Source: an uncultured Acetatifactor sp. (GTDB lineage: Bacteria > Bacillota > Clostridia > Lachnospirales > Lachnospiraceae). Taken from it: DNA of 14,394 nucleotides. The translations under genes and the position numbers were made by a program. The stretch spans positions 1 through 14,394 of the forward strand of contig CAJUNZ010000073.1 in the NCBI GenBank assembly GCA_910587755.1. The letters are read 5' to 3'. Under the pieces are notes generated by a model that saw only the letters and a program-made list of their open reading frames with translations, was not told the DNA's origin and did no database searches. The stretch's first letter is position 1. Every line of letters starts with the position of its first letter. Below, piece after piece: positions 11,799-14,394 of this stretch.

Positions 11799-13531
11799 GA
11801 GTATTTTTCGGAGAAAGCCTTGAATTTTTTTCGGAAGTCAGGGCTGTCGTTGCGCAGCTCCCGCAGGGAGGCGTGGAGATTCATGTTGTGGTGAGCGATG
11901 TCCATCACGCAGCCTGCGATATTGGAACAGTGGTCAGAGGTGCGCTCCAGGGCCGTCAGCAGGTCGGACCAGATAAAACCTGCGTCTATGGTACAGCTGC
12001 CCTGTTGGAGTCGGAGAATATGGCTTGTGCGCATCTGTTCTTTCAGGTGGTCAATGACCTGTTCCAGAGGTTCCACGGTGGATGCCTGTTCCATGTCATT
12101 TTCCAGGAAGGCTCCCAGGGACAGGTCCAGAATCTCTTCCACCGCCGAGGAGAGCACGGCCAGCTCCGCTGCGGCTCCGGAGGTGAATGAGAGTTTTTTG
12201 TCCTGCATTTCCTCAGCGGACTCCAGCAGATTCACGGCGTGGTCTGAGATGCGCTCAATATCCCCTATGACTTTCAGCAGCTTTGCCGCCTCCCGGCTGT
12301 CCGCCTCGCTGATGGGTCTGGCGCTGAGTTTTACCAGATAACTGCCAAGGATATCTTCGCAGTGGTCCGTCTTTTCCTCCTTCTGCCGAACAGATTCGGC
12401 CAGCTGGGGGGAATATTCCCTCAGAGCCGCCAGGCTTTCTTTCATGGACTCTGCCGCTGTTCTGGCCATGTCCGCCGTCACCGCCTGGCACCGGTTCAGA
12501 GCGATGGGCGGAGTAGCAAGGAGCCGTTCGTCCAGCTCCTCCCAGACCTGGGGCTGTCCGGTGTCCGGCACCATCCGGCACACAAGTTTTACCAGAAGTC
12601 CCGACAGGGGCAGCAGCAGTACAGTGCAGAGGACATTGAAAATGGAGTGGGCTGCCGCAATGCCCGGCAGGGAGGCGGGTTCCTCAAAGAAAGCAGGGGA
12701 AAACAGGAGGCGGCTTCCCCAGAATATCCCCAGCCAGAACAGGGAGCCCATAAGGTTGAACATCAGATGCAGCAGTCCTGCTCTTCTGGCGTTCTTGTTG
12801 GCGCCCACGGAGGCGGCCACCGCCGTCACACAGGTGCCGATATTCTGTCCCATGATAATAGGAATGGCGGCTCCGTAGGATATATTTCCCGTTGCAGCCA
12901 GGGCCTGCAGGATGCCCACGGAGGCGGAGCTGGACTGCAGCAGCGCCGTCAGCAGTGTTCCGGCCAGAACTCCCAGGAGAGGATTTTCAAATGCCACAAA
13001 GAGGGACTGGAACGCCGGGACCTCCCGAAGGCCTGACACGGCCCCGGACATGGCTTCCATGCCGGTCATAAGGGTGGCGAAACCCAGGAAGGCCGTGCCA
13101 GTGTCCTTTTTCCCCGATCTTTTGCTGAAAGTCAGGAGGATGCCCGCCAGGGCCAGGACGGGAGTGAAAGAGGAGGGCTTTAACAGCTGCAGAAAAATAT
13201 TTCCGCCGCTGATCCCGGCCAGGCTCAGGATCCACGCCGTTACCGTGGTGCCGATATTGGCCCCCATGATCACACCCACCGCCTGCCGGAGGGTCATCAG
13301 TCCGGAGTTCACGAATCCCACCACCATCACCGTTGTGGCGGATGAACTCTGTATCACAGCAGTGACGCCGATTCCGGTCATCAGTCCGGCGGTCCTGCTT
13401 GAGGTAAGTTTTCCCAGAAGGGTCCGCAGCTGCCCGCCGGCCCGGCGCTCCAGGGCCTGCCCCATGACGCTCATGCCGAATAAAAAAAGGCTGAATCCTC
13501 CTATCAGTGCCAACAGATCAAAAATGTCCAT
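11783..13531 (-). CDS. Na/Pi cotransporter family protein with PhoU-like domain
   Basis: 582 residues from ATG at 13531-13529, with AAGGAGAATG upstream on the minus strand. The membrane half is the NptA/PNaS inverted repeat: QSSSATT at 61-67 with GANIGTT at 90-96, mirrored by QSSSAS at 199-204 with GQNIGTC at 228-234. These QSSS motifs form the sodium and phosphate sites in the family. Helices continue to about residue 320. Residues about 345-570 form a PhoU-like helical domain ('GDIERISDHAVNLLESAEEM', 'LERTSDHCSNIAGCVMDIAHH' read as two shorter blocks), which probably senses or gates transport. This domain layout is common in Bacillota. It could carry another anion. It is transcribed against the queuosine unit and divergent from the receptor gene at 13803. 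Confidence 0.92.
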   Translation of the reverse strand: MDIFDLLALIGGFSLFLFGMSVMGQALERRAGGQLRTLLGKLTSSRTAGLMTGIGVTAVIQSSSATTVMVVGFVNSGLMTLRQAVGVIMGANIGTTVTAWILSLAGISGGNIFLQLLKPSSFTPVLALAGILLTFSKRSGKKDTGTAFLGFATLMTGMEAMSGAVSGLREVPAFQSLFVAFENPLLGVLAGTLLTALLQSSSASVGILQALAATGNISYGAAIPIIMGQNIGTCVTAVAASVGANKNARRAGLLHLMFNLMGSLFWLGIFWGSRLLFSPAFFEEPASLPGIAAAHSIFNVLCTVLLLPLSGLLVKLVCRMVPDTGQPQVWEELDERLLATPPIALNRCQAVTADMARTAAESMKESLAALREYSPQLAESVRQKEEKTDHCEDILGSYLVKLSARPISEADSREAAKLLKVIGDIERISDHAVNLLESAEEMQDKKLSFTSGAAAELAVLSSAVEEILDLSLGAFLENDMEQASTVEPLEQVIDHLKEQMRTSHILRLQQGSCTIDAGFIWSDLLTALERTSDHCSNIAGCVMDIAHHNMNLHASLRELRNDSPDFRKKFKAFSEKYSLARP

Positions 13532-13685
13532 AAATCATTCTCCTTCAGGGGTATCATTTCCCATTTTTTCCTGTTTATGTGTTTTTGGGATAGTTTAATG
13601 ATAAATCTTTCCATTTGATAAAGGCTTTTTCTATGGCATTTTGCTGGTTTCTTCGTCAAAAATTTTATATTTTTTTAAGATTATG

Positions 13686-13714
13686 TTGAATTTTTCTCAT
13701 AAATTATGTAAACT
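13686..13714 (+). promoter_or_regulatory. Candidate promoter of the receptor gene
   Basis: TTGAAT (13686-13691), 17-bp spacer, TAAACT (13709-13714). Both boxes are imperfect but the spacing is ideal, and the start would fall near 13721. Confidence 0.4.
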
Positions 13715-13729
13715 AGAGATGGTACACTG

Positions 13730-13779
13730 CAATATGCCTGACAGCTGACATTGTCAAGTGGAGGAAATAAGGCATTTTG
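13730..13779 (+). other. Stem-loop in the leader of the receptor gene
   Basis: CAATATGCCT (13730-13739) pairs with AGGCATTTTG (13770-13779) at nine of ten positions, with a smaller TGACA/TGTCA stem inside (13739-13743, 13752-13756). The octamer ACTGCAAT occurs directly before and after the stem (13728-13733 region and 13780-13787). Confidence 0.35.
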
Positions 13780-13802
13780 ACTGCAATTTAGGAGGGGCTT
13801 AT

Positions 13803-14394
13803 ATGAAAAAAGCTATTAACCAATCTACATTGACTTTGATACTTAGCGGGGTTTCCGTTCTTGCCCTGTTGCTTATGTTGTTCTCTATGATATCCTACAG
13901 CAACGTCACCCAACAGTTGAATGAGGCGAATGAGGAGAGATACGAGCTCACATACAATGCAAACCGATTTATGAATGGTTCGTCTTACCTTACGGAGGAG
14001 GTGAGGGCTTTTGCCGCCACCTGCGATCAGGAACATTATGACAATTATCTGAATGAGGTCAATGTGCTGAAAAACAGGGATCAGGGCGTGGCGGCCATGC
14101 AGGAGATCGGCATTACCACTGCGGAACAGGGCATGATTGACCAGATGGCAGCCCTTTCCAATCAGCTGGTGCCTTTGGAGGAAGAGGCCATGAAGGAAGC
14201 CCAGGAAGGGCAGAGAGAGGCAGCGCTGACCTATGTGTACGGGGAGGATTATGGGAAGGCCATTGCCCAGATCAAGGATCTGAAGGAACAGTTCCTGTCA
14301 GCCCTGGACAGCCGGTCCCTTGCCAAGGTGGAACAGCTTCAGAAGGAGACCAACAGTATCCAGCTGAGGATGTTCTTTGCCATGGCTCTTGTGG
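13803..14394 (+). CDS. Membrane receptor, N-terminal part (runs off window)
   Basis: At least 197 codons, open to the window edge. The ATG has AGGAGGGG (13790-13797) 5 nt upstream. A first membrane helix ('LILSGVSVLALLLMLFSMIS') lies at about 12-31. An all-helical periplasmic-side region of about 150 residues follows, rich in Glu, Gln and Ala, consistent with a four-helix-bundle (4HB_MCP/TarH-like) sensor. A second helix starts at about 187 ('LRMFFAMALV'). This is the front half of a methyl-accepting chemotaxis protein or of a sensor with a HAMP plus GGDEF or kinase output; the output domain is not in view. Confidence 0.75.
   Translation, partial: MKKAINQSTLTLILSGVSVLALLLMLFSMISYSNVTQQLNEANEERYELTYNANRFMNGSSYLTEEVRAFAATCDQEHYDNYLNEVNVLKNRDQGVAAMQEIGITTAEQGMIDQMAALSNQLVPLEEEAMKEAQEGQREAALTYVYGEDYGKAIAQIKDLKEQFLSALDSRSLAKVEQLQKETNSIQLRMFFAMALV

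Noticed and set aside
11634..11894. 86-codon frame between yhhQ and the Na/Pi gene
   Set aside because: It runs through the 18-bp repeats and into the antisense of the transporter, has no ribosome site and low-complexity Arg/Ser/Gly content.
12362..13598. Long plus-strand frames over 12362-13598
   Set aside because: Antisense shadows of the Na/Pi cotransporter, which shows both QSSS repeats and a PhoU-like domain.
13715..13802. Cyclic di-GMP riboswitch before the receptor gene
   Set aside because: Too short and lacks the conserved GEMM-I core sequences.

Overview
The window looks like chromosomal DNA of an anaerobic Bacillota, most likely a Lachnospiraceae-type gut clostridium. This rests on strong AGGAGG-type ribosome binding sites, frequent GTG/TTG starts, and gene families typical of that group (TipAS-type MerR, clostridial QueL-YhhQ, Na/Pi cotransporter with PhoU tail). 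I see no tRNA, rRNA or CRISPR array.

Layout. 1-600 is an AT-rich stretch with no intact gene: a minus-strand promoter and terminator enclosing an unidentified ~170-nt transcript, then a truncated IS3-type transposase fragment. 942-2846 encodes a membrane-anchored GGDEF diguanylate cyclase. 2932-6381 is a close-packed plus-strand run: YdeI-like protein, the RarA/MgsA clamp-loader-like ATPase, LarE and LarB. After a 574-bp gap with a perfect palindrome, a promoter and small decayed-looking reading frames comes LarC (6956-8323), which has an exceptionally His-rich, internally duplicated insert. LarB, LarE and LarC together make the nickel-pincer nucleotide cofactor, but no LarA-type enzyme that would use it is in the window.

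8402-9205 is a TipAS-type MerR regulator behind a textbook MerR promoter (19-bp spacer, central palindrome). 9325-9534 (minus) is a small Cro/CI-type regulator, divergent from a 50-residue unknown protein across a very AT-rich control region. 9959-11622 is a queuosine-salvage unit: promoter, elaborately folded leader, intrinsic terminator, a QueL-like radical SAM protein and a YhhQ-family queuosine-precursor transporter. The leader has a three-way junction, and its 3' tail can pair either with the fold or with the terminator, so it reads as a riboswitch-type attenuator. It is the most interesting element here.

11783-13531 (minus) is a Na/Pi cotransporter with a PhoU-like tail, convergent with the queuosine unit across a short stretch holding three copies of an 18-bp repeat. 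The window ends inside a plus-strand membrane receptor (13803 onward) whose output domain lies beyond the edge.

All family names come from reading motifs by eye; nothing was searched against a database.
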